A stretch of 58,696 nucleotides of DNA from AE-B3B sp964543295 (GCA_964543295.1 CAZIXA010000013.1:1-58696); one strand, 5' to 3'. Shown: positions 1 to 8,589, numbered from the stretch's first letter. Made by a program: numbers and translations. Notes: generated from the letters alone by a model not told the origin.

Positions 1-2
1 TG

Positions 3-967
3 AAATCCTTGTCTGATAAGGCATAGAGACATTAGCTGTCAAACTTAGGTTTAAAGACAGGTGACTGTTATGAAGCTGCTCGTATCTATGAGCATTCTCC
101 TCGCAGTGTTTATAATTGGGTCCATCGTCTCAGCACGAGCGGCCTGGCCGGATTATCAGAAGGAAAACGTCCGGGCCGTCCCCGGAGACTCTCTCCATCC
201 CAGGAGCAAAAGTTGTACAAGGACCTGTTGCTTTCACCTCGGGAACTTGGCTATAATCAGAATATCTGGGATGGACCATTACTCTCCTACCACCTTGAGA
301 AACAGTATAGAGTGCATCTTGAAGTTAGACAATGCCAGAATGTTCTCCATCGCTTGGGCTTCACTTTACAAAAACCTCGGCGACAGGCAGCCGAAGCTGA
401 TCCTGAGAAACAGGAAGCATTTAAAAAAAATTCCAAGAATGGATGAGAGATTCTCAGATCGAGGTATGGGCAGAGGACGAGGTTCATTTTCAAAGAGCCA
501 GCAGTCTCACTCGGATTTGGGCTCCTCGAGGGAAGCAACCACGGGTACTTTCTGCTTCCACTCGAGAGAAGATTGGTTTCTTCGGAGCAATAAGTCTGGC
601 AACTGGCCAACTGGTGACCCAAACAGCTCCTACTTTCAATGCCGAGACCTTTCAGCGCTTTCTCTGTCATCTGCTCCGCTTTACTCACAGGCCCATTCTG
701 CTGATCTTAGACAATGCCAGATATCACAGAGCTCGAGACTTGAACCCTTTCTTTACCAAATATCAGGCCCAGCTCCAACGAGCTTTTTTGCCTCCGTATT
801 CACCCGAACTAAATCCCATCGAGCGAGTTTGGAGGATCACCCGTCGAAAAGTAACCCACAACCGTTACTTTCCAAGTATAGAAAATCTCGAAGAAGCTCT
901 TGTGAACCAGTTTACCCAATGGGAACATCCTAATGGAGCAATCAAAGTTCTATGTGCAACTATTTAA
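3..967 (+). pseudogene. IS630-family transposase, 5' end damaged, two frames
   Basis: Reading two frames together gives most of an IS630-type DDE transposase. The N-terminal part (about 36-446) contains a helix-turn-helix and the basic linker GKRPGRPRRLS. The catalytic part (443-967) carries the acidic motifs WAEDEVHF, LILDNARYH and SPELNPIERVW. A -1 step in the TTT plus eight-A run at 420-430 joins the two parts without a gap, and such A-runs are known slippage sites in IS630 elements, so the two-frame layout may be normal for this family. However, TAG stops at 24-26 and 33-35 lie in frame in the region before the helix-turn-helix, and I see no ATG, GTG or TTG between them and that domain. 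The copy therefore looks inactive, and its left end lies outside the window. The long reading frame at 61-933 is an out-of-frame shadow. Confidence 0.85.
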
Positions 968-983
968 TACGTTACATATAGTG

Positions 984-1012
984 GAAAAAGAGGGTCTTTA
1001 AACCACCTCTTA
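984..1012 (-). terminator. Probable rho-independent terminator of the SDR gene
   Basis: On the minus strand, immediately after the stop of the SDR gene, the bases form a stem (AAGAG with CTCTT, and GGT with ACC, with a two-base bulge) around a TTAAAG loop, followed by a short T run. It would end the long minus-strand catabolic operon. The stem is imperfect, so this is a moderate call. Confidence 0.5.
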
Positions 1013-1013
1013 A

Positions 1014-1760
1014 TTAATCCATAAATGACCCACCATTTACATCCAAGATTTCACCAGTTATGTAGTTTGCTCTTTCTGAGACTAAAAAAAGCACTGCTTC
1101 AGCAACATCTCTCGGTCTGCCCAATCCCCGGGGAGTTGATTTGGCCAAAATCTCTTTCTTTCCAGGACCATAGATATCTAGCAGCGGAGTGTCAATGCCT
1201 CCCGGCGCTACTGCATTAACATTTACATTATAGGCTAGAACTTCTTTGGCTAAGTGTATAGTGAAACAGGAAACACCAGCTTTAGCAGCAGAATAACTAG
1301 CCGCTGCGTTAATCCCACCGATTTTGGCTGCAGTAGAAGATATATTCACAATCTTTCCCGTTCTACGTTTCTTCATACTTCTAATCACAGCTCTACAACA
1401 AAGAAAGGTTCCCTTAAGAATAACACCTATTACCTCATCCCAATCCTCTTCCTTTATCTCCTCTACCTTGCCCATTTTGGTAATTCCAGCATTATTGACT
1501 AATATATCTATTTCTCCAAAGTTCTTTACTACCATCTTAACCATTTGTTCTACCTGGTCACTTTTAGCCACATCAGCTTTAACTGCCATAGCCTCACGTT
1601 CCATAGCCTTAATTTTTTCTTCTACCCCTAGCGCTCCTTCCTTATTACTTCTATAATTTATAGCTACTTTTGCCCCCTCCCGGGCCAAGGCGAGAGCTAT
1701 AGCCCTCCCAATTCCACTTGAGGCACCAGTTACGAGAGAAACCTTACCTTCCAAAGTCAT
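1014..1760 (-). CDS. SDR family oxidoreductase (FabG-like)
   Basis: A 248-residue classical short-chain dehydrogenase/reductase of full length. The N-terminal Rossmann motif TGASSGIG (about residues 11-18), the NNAG motif near residue 90, and the catalytic Ser and YxxxK (YSAAK, about residues 155-159) are all present, and the C-terminus GGSFMD is typical. Such enzymes interconvert hydroxyl and carbonyl groups with NAD(P)H. It is the last gene of the minus-strand catabolic island, after a zinc dehydrogenase and a damaged oxidoreductase, so a sugar, polyol or sugar-acid substrate is more likely than an acyl carrier protein. The substrate cannot be read from sequence. The SD is a modest AAGG. 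Confidence 0.9.
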   Translation of the reverse strand: MTLEGKVSLVTGASSGIGRAIALALAREGAKVAINYRSNKEGALGVEEKIKAMEREAMAVKADVAKSDQVEQMVKMVVKNFGEIDILVNNAGITKMGKVEEIKEEDWDEVIGVILKGTFLCCRAVIRSMKKRRTGKIVNISSTAAKIGGINAAASYSAAKAGVSCFTIHLAKEVLAYNVNVNAVAPGGIDTPLLDIYGPGKKEILAKSTPRGLGRPRDVAEAVLFLVSERANYITGEILDVNGGSFMD

Positions 1761-1816
1761 TTTTTACCTTGAGATTTAAAAAACCTTTCTTTATAATTGT
1801 AAAATCTAAGGAATAG

Positions 1817-1843
1817 AAACTTGCTCAAATTTTTAGCAAGTTT
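1817..1843. repeat. 9-bp perfect inverted repeat
   Basis: AAACTTGCT (1817-1825) and AGCAAGTTT (1835-1843) form a 9-bp stem with a 9-base loop. It sits exactly at the 3' end of the truncated oxidoreductase reading frame. It lacks a clear T run on either strand, so it could be a weak terminator or a deletion scar. Confidence 0.4.
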
Positions 1844-2199
1844 CGGTCTATAGCCTTCTTGATCTTTCGAGTAGAATCAAAGAAACGACTTTGGTAGATA
1901 ACCGATAATTTCACCCCTGCCTTCTCGCAGGCGTTAATTATTTGGTCTATCCTCTCTAAAGTAATATCAAGAGGTTTTTCAACGATAACGTGTTTTCCAG
2001 CATTAGCTGCAGCCACAGCAATTTCTTTATGAAGTCCACTAGGCACACAAATATTTACAACCTCTATATCTTCTCTAGCTAATAGGTCCTGATAATCTTG
2101 GTAGTAGGGGACACCTTCGGATTCTCCCTTATTTTGACAGAAGTTACTTTTGGAATTATGACCAATCTCAATTGTATTTGACTTACTTCGGAGACACAA
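1825..2199 (-). pseudogene. Gfo/Idh/MocA oxidoreductase fragment
   Basis: This 124-residue reading frame contains only the second half of the NAD-binding domain of a Gfo/Idh/MocA oxidoreductase: a DYQDLLAREDIEVVNICVP-type strand, then GKHVIVEKPLD with the conserved EKP, ending just after YQSRFF. The first beta strand with GxGxxG and the entire C-terminal substrate domain (about 200 residues) are missing. The first 30 residues do not resemble the family and overlap the 3' end of the zinc dehydrogenase, so the fragment seems to have been fused there by deletion. Full-length members are about 330-390 residues, two of which occur elsewhere in this window. Probably non-functional. Confidence 0.75.
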
Positions 2200-3232
2200 G
2201 AATTTTCATATGAGATTCTTTTCTGGAAATGAGTTCCTTGAATCCTTTCTCAATCAGATCGTCAAGTTTAATCTTTGAGGAAATCAGTGAATTGATGTCC
2301 ATTTTACCTTCAGAAATTAAGTCAATTGCTCTTACATAGTCTCTTTTGACCCCTCCTGTAGTGCCAATTATAGATAAAAAGTAATTTGGGACCCGAGTGA
2401 AGAACAATGTAACAGGATTTTCATGAAGCGCTATTGAAATAATTGTACCCCCGGGTTTCGTAATATCAATACATGTCTGAAGAGATGATTCCGTTCCTCC
2501 ACATTCAAAAGCAAAATCTACCCCACGGCCATTCGTTAAATCATAAATTGCCTTTTTGACATTAACTTCCTTTGGATTTAGTACTTCATCTGCACCCAGT
2601 TTTTTTGCTAATTCGCATCTGGTTTTAATCATTTCTATTACATAAACAGATTTTATACCAATAGCTTTTAGCACTTGCATTTGCAGGTTACCAATAGGAC
2701 CTGCACCAACTACGGCCGCAATATTTACTTCTTTTTCCTTTACACCACCTATATCAATAACACTAAAAGTACCAATTCCTAACGGTTCAACAAACGCTCC
2801 TTCCTCATGCGACATATTTTCAGGCAACCTATAGAGCATATATGTAGGAACAGAAATGTATTCTGCAAACCCTCCATTTCCTGATTCTTCACCTATCCAA
2901 ACTCGATGTACACATGAAGATTCCATATTTCTTTTACAATAATAACATTCTCTACAATAATACTTTGCATCAACAGTTACTCTATCACTAATTTTCCAAT
3001 CTTCAACGTCTTGACCTAGTTCAACGATTTCTCCTGAAATTTCATGCCCTAAGATTTGAGCTAATTTTAACTTAGGACCTTTATCTATTTGACCAACTTG
3101 GTAATAATGTAAATCACTTCCACAAATACCGCAATATTTAATTTCTATCTTAACTTCTTTTTTACCTGGCTTTGGATCCTCTATCTCCTCAATTCTTACA
3201 TCTTCTTTGCCATACCATCGAGCAGCTTTCAT
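2183..3232 (-). CDS. Zinc-dependent medium-chain dehydrogenase (sorbitol/threonine dehydrogenase-like)
   Basis: A 349-residue medium-chain dehydrogenase of normal length. The catalytic zinc site is visible as GICGSD (Cys), LGHE (His, Glu) and a downstream VEPL Glu. The structural zinc cysteines form a CxxCxxC...C cluster (about residues 93-107), and the NAD-binding motif VGAGPIG follows near residue 175. Members oxidise secondary alcohols of polyols, butanediol or threonine. SD GAGGTC precedes the ATG. The gene lies 13 bases downstream of the inner-membrane permease gene, so it belongs to the same transcript and probably acts on the imported polyol or a derivative. Exact substrate unknown. 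Confidence 0.9.
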   Translation of the reverse strand: MKAARWYGKEDVRIEEIEDPKPGKKEVKIEIKYCGICGSDLHYYQVGQIDKGPKLKLAQILGHEISGEIVELGQDVEDWKISDRVTVDAKYYCRECYYCKRNMESSCVHRVWIGEESGNGGFAEYISVPTYMLYRLPENMSHEEGAFVEPLGIGTFSVIDIGGVKEKEVNIAAVVGAGPIGNLQMQVLKAIGIKSVYVIEMIKTRCELAKKLGADEVLNPKEVNVKKAIYDLTNGRGVDFAFECGGTESSLQTCIDITKPGGTIISIALHENPVTLFFTRVPNYFLSIIGTTGGVKRDYVRAIDLISEGKMDINSLISSKIKLDDLIEKGFKELISRKESHMKILVSPK

Positions 3233-3245
3233 TTAATTGACCTCA

Positions 3246-4085
3246 CTATCTGATAGCACCGAATGTAAGACCTCTCACCAGGTATTTTCCAGCCAAAAAA
3301 CACACCGCTAAGGGTGGTATGGAAAGTATTACCCCAGAAGAAGCTGCTGCTCCCCACACGACCCCACGCGGTTTAACAGCACTTGCAGCTACTACTGTCA
3401 ATGTTTTCGTTTCGTATGAAGTAAGGATATTTGCAAATAGGAATTCATTCCAGCAAAATACAAAGATAATCATAAACGTAGCAGCCAACCCCGGTAAGAT
3501 TAAAGGTAAAATAATCCTGTAAAAGACTGCATATTTAGTGCAACCGTCTACTAGGGCACTTTCTTCAATAGCGCTTGGTATCTCTGAAATAAAAGAACCT
3601 GTCATCCAAATGGCCATAGGTAAATTAAAAGTGGCATAAATCAAAATTAAATACAAGTGAGTATTGAGCAAACCCAATTGTTTCCCCAGGAGAAAAAGCG
3701 AGATACTAGCTATGATAGGCGGAATTACCCTCACAGTTAGTAATTCTATAGCGAACAACTGCTTGTTTTTAAACTCTAACCTAGCTAAAGCATATCCTCC
3801 CATGGTACCAACAAAAACAGTTATTATCGTAGCCACTAGGCTGATTAGGATGCTATTCTTGAAAAAGTGAAAGATTCCCCATTGTCTAATTATTAATGTA
3901 AAGTTATCCAAAGTAGGATTAAACAAAAATTTTGGTGGTATAGAGAATATATCTATTCTACGTTTAAAAGCAGTTAAAATCATCCAAATAAATGGGAAAA
4001 GGTATGTCAATGTTATCAGGATACAAACAGTATAGAAAAATAGCCTAGAGATTTGTTTTCTCTTTTCCGAATTTATTTGGTTCAT
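3246..4085 (-). CDS. ABC carbohydrate permease, MalG type
   Basis: A 279-residue inner-membrane permease with six predicted hydrophobic segments. The cytoplasmic EAA loop (IEESALVDGCTKYAVF...LPLILPG) is about residues 175-200 and contacts the ATPase. Length and C-terminus (GLTFGAIR) match the MalG/CUT1 family. It starts 3 bases after the preceding permease stop, indicating translational coupling. It should pair with the 4089-4949 permease and the 5165-6505 binding protein to import a sugar or glycerol-like compound. No ATPase gene lies in the cluster. Confidence 0.92.
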   Translation of the reverse strand: MNQINSEKRKQISRLFFYTVCILITLTYLFPFIWMILTAFKRRIDIFSIPPKFLFNPTLDNFTLIIRQWGIFHFFKNSILISLVATIITVFVGTMGGYALARLEFKNKQLFAIELLTVRVIPPIIASISLFLLGKQLGLLNTHLYLILIYATFNLPMAIWMTGSFISEIPSAIEESALVDGCTKYAVFYRIILPLILPGLAATFMIIFVFCWNEFLFANILTSYETKTLTVVAASAVKPRGVVWGAAASSGVILSIPPLAVCFLAGKYLVRGLTFGAIR

Positions 4086-4088
4086 TTC

Positions 4089-4949
4089 TTACCATAACCT
4101 CAGTTTACTGAGTCTAATGTAAGTTAAGATCAAAATCAAACCAAATGCCAAAAACAAAAGCGATAAAGCGGCAGCGTACCCAACATCTAAATATTTAAAC
4201 CCTATTCTGTACACGTAATATGAAAACACATCAGTTGAGAGTGCCGGACCTCCGTGGGTCAATACAACAATAATGTCGTAAATTCTAATAGCATCAATCA
4301 ACCTGAAAAGGACAGCAATTAAAATGGTACGATTGAGCAAGGGCAAAGTAATATATATAAACATATGCCGATGATCAGCGCCATCCACTCTAGCTGCTTC
4401 AAAAGGTTCTCTTGGAAGAGAGCGTAATCCAGCAAGCAAGATTATGAACATAAATGGGGTCCATTGCCAAACATCCACGATCATGCATGACCACAGTGCT
4501 GAACTGGTACTAGCTAACCATTCTATTCGCTTTGCACCAATTAGACCGAGGAAATAATTCAAGATTCCATAATTGGATTCAAAAATGAATCTCCAAGTGA
4601 GCCCGACCGCTACAGGGGTTATTATCATCGGAAGAACCACTAGGGTCTTTAAGAAATATGTCCCTCGTATCTCTCTATCGAAAAGGAGCGCTAATCCCAA
4701 TCCAAGGATAAGTTCTACGGAAACTACAAAACCCACAAAACCTAGAGTTATTTTAACAGAATTTAGAACATGCCAGTCCTTAGGTATTGCAAAGAAATTT
4801 TCTGCCCCTATGAACCTCTTTATCTGAAGGAGAAGGTTATACTCATAAACACTTATGTAAAGATTATACAAGAGTGGAATAAAAGTAACTGAAGTTAATA
4901 AAACTATGGCTGGCCCCAGGAACACCCAAGATGCATATTTCTCTTTCAT
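4089..4949 (-). CDS. ABC carbohydrate permease, MalF type
   Basis: A 286-residue permease partner of the MalF/UgpA kind. It has an N-terminal hydrophobic helix (residues 8-30), further membrane segments, and an EAA loop (EAARVDGADHRHMF...LPLL) at about residues 180-205. The SD AAGGAAG sits just before the ATG. It follows the binding-protein gene after a 215-base spacer that contains a stem-loop, a common arrangement that keeps permease levels below those of the binding protein. The ligand is not deducible. Confidence 0.92.
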   Translation of the reverse strand: MKEKYASWVFLGPAIVLLTSVTFIPLLYNLYISVYEYNLLLQIKRFIGAENFFAIPKDWHVLNSVKITLGFVGFVVSVELILGLGLALLFDREIRGTYFLKTLVVLPMIITPVAVGLTWRFIFESNYGILNYFLGLIGAKRIEWLASTSSALWSCMIVDVWQWTPFMFIILLAGLRSLPREPFEAARVDGADHRHMFIYITLPLLNRTILIAVLFRLIDAIRIYDIIVVLTHGGPALSTDVFSYYVYRIGFKYLDVGYAAALSLLFLAFGLILILTYIRLSKLRLW

Positions 4950-5164
4950 ATTTCTTCCTTAATATATGGAATATCTCGAGTACTTTCAAATAATTTAGAA
5001 AGCTGGCTGCGCATCCAGCAGCTTCATTCAATGAAGCAATGGAAAATCCCCTCTAGTCCTGGAAGTTAGCAGGTGTTAACACAAGTGGTCTAAACGGATT
5101 AAGTTTTCTTTTCTCGGAATAGCCGACACTAGCAGGATACGCAGCCATCATATCTTCTTTAGAC
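4950..5164 (-). other. Spacer between binding protein and permeases: stem-loop and tiny reading frame
   Basis: The spacer contains a GC-rich imperfect stem-loop (about 4998-5022, GCTGG with CCAGC), which may attenuate transcription or protect upstream mRNA. A 32-codon minus-strand reading frame (5053-5151, MMAAYPASVGYSEKRKLNPF...) has only a weak SD, and I recognise no family. It might be a small protein or a gene relic. Confidence 0.35.
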
Positions 5165-6505
5165 TTACTTCTTCAAAACTTCCACTATTTTCGCTGTGTC
5201 AGTTGCCGCCATATCTATTGCTTCTTCAACTGTAATCTTATCAGCCAAAGATAGTGAAAGTGGCTCATAAATTTTGTATATCACCTCTAGGGCATTTTTC
5301 TCCCAAAAGTGATAAGGAACATAGAATTCTCCTTCCAGAATCTCATAGACTTTGCCCCATTCAGCCGCATGTTTCTCACGAATACGAAGATCTGGAGTAA
5401 TAATTGGATTCATTTCAAAAAACAGTTCATACCCCGTCTCTTCGTTCACAAACCACCTGAAGAACTCATATGCTTCCTTAGGATGTTTGCTTGCTTTATT
5501 GATCGCCATATAACAGACTGGAGAAACTACTGTTACTTTACTCCCCGGGTCGGTCGGCAAATGTGTATAAAGCAGCTTTCCTGCAACTTTGGATACCTCT
5601 GGATTTTCAAAATCAAATGTTATGTCGGAAAATGTTACTACCATCGCTATCTTGCCATCTGTCACCGCAGCGGAAACCTCACCGTAACTCCAAGCCAAAG
5701 TACCCGGAGGACAATAAGGTAGAACATCCTTCATCCTTTTTAATGCCTTCACACCAGCTTCTGGTCTATTGAACAACGGGTTCCCTTTAGAATCAAACAA
5801 GAATCCGTCCAAATCGCCTCTTGGCGGTGTTCCCCCTACTAAGCGGGGTAACCAATCTGCGCCGAAGCAAGACTCATTCATGCCCGCATACAATGCTGTT
5901 CCATAGATATCTATTCTTCCGTCTCCATCAGTATCCAGAGTTAATTTTTTCGCAGCTTCTAAGAACTCATCCCAGGTCTTCGGTACTTCCAGCCCGTACT
6001 TATCGAGTAGATCTTTTCTTACAACTAACACGATCGCAGCCTCAAAATACGGTATTCCCCAATATTTACCTTCCCATTCAAGAGAAGCCCTGCTCGGCCC
6101 AGAAAGGACATCCCAATTGATGGGTCCAAGACCTTGTTCTTTCGGCCAATCTGTTAAATCGTAGGTCCATCCACCCGCTACCACTCCAGGGAACTGAAGA
6201 GCATCGACAGCAATGATGTCATAAGAGGGAGACCCACCTGATAACTCTAACATATTCTTCTCCCAGAAAACTTCCCAAGGATAAGTCTCAACCTTTATCT
6301 TAATACGTCCCCCTGTATATTCCTCAAAAGCTGCTGGGATTTTTTCTGGATTAGTCAATGCAGGAGTAGGTGCCCAATCGCATGTCAACATCTTAAGTTC
6401 AACAGCAGGTGATGATTCAACAACGGGTGACAGCAGCGTTGTGATCAGCAATAAACCTACCAAGATTTGAAAACTTCTAACTATATTTCGCCCACTAAAA
6501 ATCAT
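5165..6505 (-). CDS. ABC sugar-binding lipoprotein-like/periplasmic protein (SBP family 1)
   Basis: A substrate-binding protein of the bacterial extracellular solute-binding family 1. From the ATG at 6505 it has 446 residues with a signal peptide (positive MIFSGRNIVRSF, then a hydrophobic stretch ending about residue 30 at VESSPA). Family features include YDIIAVDALQ, YWGIPYFEA and PKTWDEFLEAAKKL. The SD GGGAGG lies 6 bases before this ATG. A second in-frame ATG at 6583 is preceded by an even stronger AGGAGG and would add 26 charged residues before the signal peptide. I prefer 6505 because it gives a normal secretion signal. The protein should deliver the substrate to the two permeases. Confidence 0.9.
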   Translation of the reverse strand: MIFSGRNIVRSFQILVGLLLITTLLSPVVESSPAVELKMLTCDWAPTPALTNPEKIPAAFEEYTGGRIKIKVETYPWEVFWEKNMLELSGGSPSYDIIAVDALQFPGVVAGGWTYDLTDWPKEQGLGPINWDVLSGPSRASLEWEGKYWGIPYFEAAIVLVVRKDLLDKYGLEVPKTWDEFLEAAKKLTLDTDGDGRIDIYGTALYAGMNESCFGADWLPRLVGGTPPRGDLDGFLFDSKGNPLFNRPEAGVKALKRMKDVLPYCPPGTLAWSYGEVSAAVTDGKIAMVVTFSDITFDFENPEVSKVAGKLLYTHLPTDPGSKVTVVSPVCYMAINKASKHPKEAYEFFRWFVNEETGYELFFEMNPIITPDLRIREKHAAEWGKVYEILEGEFYVPYHFWEKNALEVIYKIYEPLSLSLADKITVEEAIDMAATDTAKIVEVLKK

Positions 6506-6698
6506 TTTAAACCTCCCGTCTGTTTTTCTTTTCCATAAAAACCCCAAGATACTGCCAACCTTAACGGCCGCACTTCCTCTCATCACCTCCTCCTGGCCTT
6601 ATTTTTATCTTTTTCTTTAGAGAAATCTAACTTCATTACTGATTGTTATAATGCCTATATTTTTGAAACTTGTTCAAGATTGTACCATGTGTCCAAGA

Positions 6699-7757
6699 TT
6701 AATTAATCTCATTAACTTTTACAGCTCTTCTTTTTTCGTGAGATTTGTACATAGCTTCAATCACTTGCGTTAGCTTTTTCCCATCTTCTCCCGAAAGTAA
6801 AGGCTTGTCTTTGCCCAATACGCACCTTACAAAAGAACTTACCTCATCTACAAAGCTCTGTCCCCAGTCATCCTCGATCACCTCAAAACACTGGCTTTTT
6901 TTGTCGTTATATATAACAAGAGGAGGATTGTTCACTAATTTTGCGGTTATGTATGGAATCCATATTATCCCTTTCTCTCCTATTATCTCAATAGTTTCAT
7001 AGTCAGAGTAATACTTCGATTTAATATAGATCTCCCGGGCGCAAGCACAGTCTAAACAACCGTAGATACCTCTCTTTTCATAAGTCCATGAAACGATAGC
7101 GGGATACTCTTCAACTTCTTGGGGATTGTCAATCCATGCGTAGACTTCGGAAATCTCACCTAGAAGAAACCGAGCTACAGCAAAATAGTGGTAGCCTGCG
7201 TCTATAAGTAACCCACCCCCATATTCTTCTCTCTTTTTTCTCCACTCACTTTCAGTTTGTATCTTTTCTAACTCAGCATACTTGGGACTCGCTGCTACAT
7301 GCTCCATCCTTATCATTTTCGGTTGACCAATTTCTCCATTCTCAATTAACTTTTTTGCTTCCTGTATTGGTTGGAAAAATATGTACTGATCATTTATATT
7401 TAGGATTACTCCAGCATCTTTTGCTGCTTTTATCATCTCATCACATTGCTTAACATTTATTGCCATCGGTTTTATCACGGAAATGTGTTTTCCGGCTTCA
7501 GCAGCAGCAATTGCCATCTCAGCATGCAAGTGATGAGGTGTTAGAATTTCAACTGCATCAATTTCCTCATCTTTAAGTAGCTCTTTATAGTCTGTATAAT
7601 ATTTCTTTACTCCCCAAGCTTCAGCTGCCTTCTTTGCACTATCTTCAATTATGTCACATACAGCAACTATTTCAGCTTCCTCACATGCTAAATATCCTTC
7701 GGCCTGCAAGGTTGAAATTATTCCTGACCCTATAATCCCAACTTTAACTTTCTTCAT
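6699..7757 (-). CDS. Gfo/Idh/MocA family oxidoreductase with altered EKP motif
   Basis: A 352-residue two-domain oxidoreductase. The N-terminal Rossmann fold shows GIIGSGIIS, VCDI and EILTPHHLHAEM. The C-terminal domain includes ...GGLLIDAGYHYFAVARFLLGE. Members oxidise or reduce sugars and inositols with bound or free NAD(P). The usual EKP motif, whose Lys contacts the substrate and cofactor, reads VIKPM here: Lys and Pro stay but Glu is Ile. The catalytic-region Asp/His (DAGYHY) are present. SD AGGAGG is 9 bases upstream. It precedes the binding-protein gene and likely processes the imported sugar. Confidence 0.88.
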   Translation of the reverse strand: MKKVKVGIIGSGIISTLQAEGYLACEEAEIVAVCDIIEDSAKKAAEAWGVKKYYTDYKELLKDEEIDAVEILTPHHLHAEMAIAAAEAGKHISVIKPMAINVKQCDEMIKAAKDAGVILNINDQYIFFQPIQEAKKLIENGEIGQPKMIRMEHVAASPKYAELEKIQTESEWRKKREEYGGGLLIDAGYHYFAVARFLLGEISEVYAWIDNPQEVEEYPAIVSWTYEKRGIYGCLDCACAREIYIKSKYYSDYETIEIIGEKGIIWIPYITAKLVNNPPLVIYNDKKSQCFEVIEDDWGQSFVDEVSSFVRCVLGKDKPLLSGEDGKKLTQVIEAMYKSHEKRRAVKVNEIN

Positions 7758-7860
7758 TTTCTTATACCTCCTGCCTTCCCATAATGGTTAACCGTTATTT
7801 CTATAAAATGTTGACTCGTTTTTCATTTCTTAACTTTAACTCCTGACTTTCCTGTTAAGC

Positions 7861-7917
7861 AACACTGTTCGTTCTGCCTTAAGCGTGTAAGACTATTACG
7901 GCAGAACGAACAGTGTT
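7861..7917. repeat. Perfect 18-bp inverted repeat (large hairpin)
   Basis: Arms 7861-7878 and 7900-7917 are exact reverse complements of 18 bases (left arm AACACTGTTCGTTCTGCC) around a 21-base loop. It lies between the cupin gene and the downstream oxidoreductase gene, both minus strand. There is no strong T run after it on the minus strand, so a simple terminator is not obvious. It could be a transcript-processing hairpin, a large operator or a remnant of a palindromic element. Confidence 0.8.
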
Positions 7918-7955
7918 TTCTCGAGTTGTTTACCACCTCGTAGCACAAAATGCAT

Positions 7956-8468
7956 TTATACCCTCAGTTCCTTACATCTTACCCTAGCTACTTCAGGTGG
8001 AAGCGGTAGATCTTCCCACCAGAAAGGCGGGTTCCACTTAAGAGTAATATAGGTACAGACTTTTTCACCAACGTTCCAAACTGAATGCGGCGTTCCTATT
8101 GGGAAGTATGCAGTGTCTCCCTTTTTAAATATCTTAGCTACGTCTTTATCATCTGTCGATCTATAAACAACTTTAAGTTCATTTTCTAGGATAATGACTG
8201 TCTCTTCATGTGAATGAGCGTGATAGTCGTGTCCACCACCTGGCGCGCATTCACACCACATCACTAACAGGTCTGTGTCCAATTCCTTCGTTACCAAATT
8301 CCTAACTGTAAAATCTCCGGCCACCACTTTCCTGAGTGGTTGATCCAGGCTGCTTAATACTGGCTCCTTTCTCTTATACACGAAATCCTCGTACTTTACG
8401 CTTTCTGGATGTACCAAACGCTTTGCATTCCAGATATTGCCTTGTTCACCTTTTTTTGAATTTAACAT
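7956..8468 (-). CDS. Cupin-domain protein
   Basis: A 170-residue single-domain cupin. The metal-binding cupin motif 1 is visible as HDYHAHSHEETVIILE (about residues 80-95) and motif 2 as GDTAYFPIGTPHSVWN (about residues 117-132), giving the His/Glu ligands of a beta-barrel metal site. SD GGAGGG is 6 bases before the ATG. Its place between the aldehyde oxidoreductase and the sugar oxidoreductase suggests a sugar or sugar-acid isomerase, epimerase or sensor role. That is inference only, as cupins cover many reactions. Confidence 0.88.
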   Translation of the reverse strand: MLNSKKGEQGNIWNAKRLVHPESVKYEDFVYKRKEPVLSSLDQPLRKVVAGDFTVRNLVTKELDTDLLVMWCECAPGGGHDYHAHSHEETVIILENELKVVYRSTDDKDVAKIFKKGDTAYFPIGTPHSVWNVGEKVCTYITLKWNPPFWWEDLPLPPEVARVRCKELRV

Positions 8469-8545
8469 CTAAAGCCCTCCTTTTGCGTTGTGATGATTTC
8501 TCTCGGCTATATGTATATGACTCTCTTTCTCCAGCTCCAGCAATC

Positions 8546-8589
8546 TTTCTAAAAAAACTTAATTATTCAACACTTTTTCTTTTTAGAAA
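8546..8589. repeat. AT-rich 10-bp inverted repeat
   Basis: TTTCTAAAAA (8546-8555) and TTTTTAGAAA (8580-8589) are exact reverse complements with a 24-base loop. They occupy the 149-base gap between the aldehyde oxidoreductase stop and the cupin start. This could be a weak mRNA structure, and the base composition makes chance plausible. Confidence 0.4.

Noticed and set aside
325..721. Repeated 15-base TTAGACAATGCCAGA within the IS630 gene
   Set aside because: One copy encodes the LDNAR catalytic motif; the other falls in a different frame. Probably coincidence or a local conversion, with no functional support.
61..933. Long plus-strand reading frame starting with a signal-peptide-like stretch
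   Set aside because: It is out of frame with the IS630 transposase, and its sequence is low-complexity and unlike any protein. The transposase motifs explain the region.
5053..5151. 32-codon reading frame between binding protein and permeases
   Set aside because: Weak SD and no recognisable family; noted only within the spacer entry.
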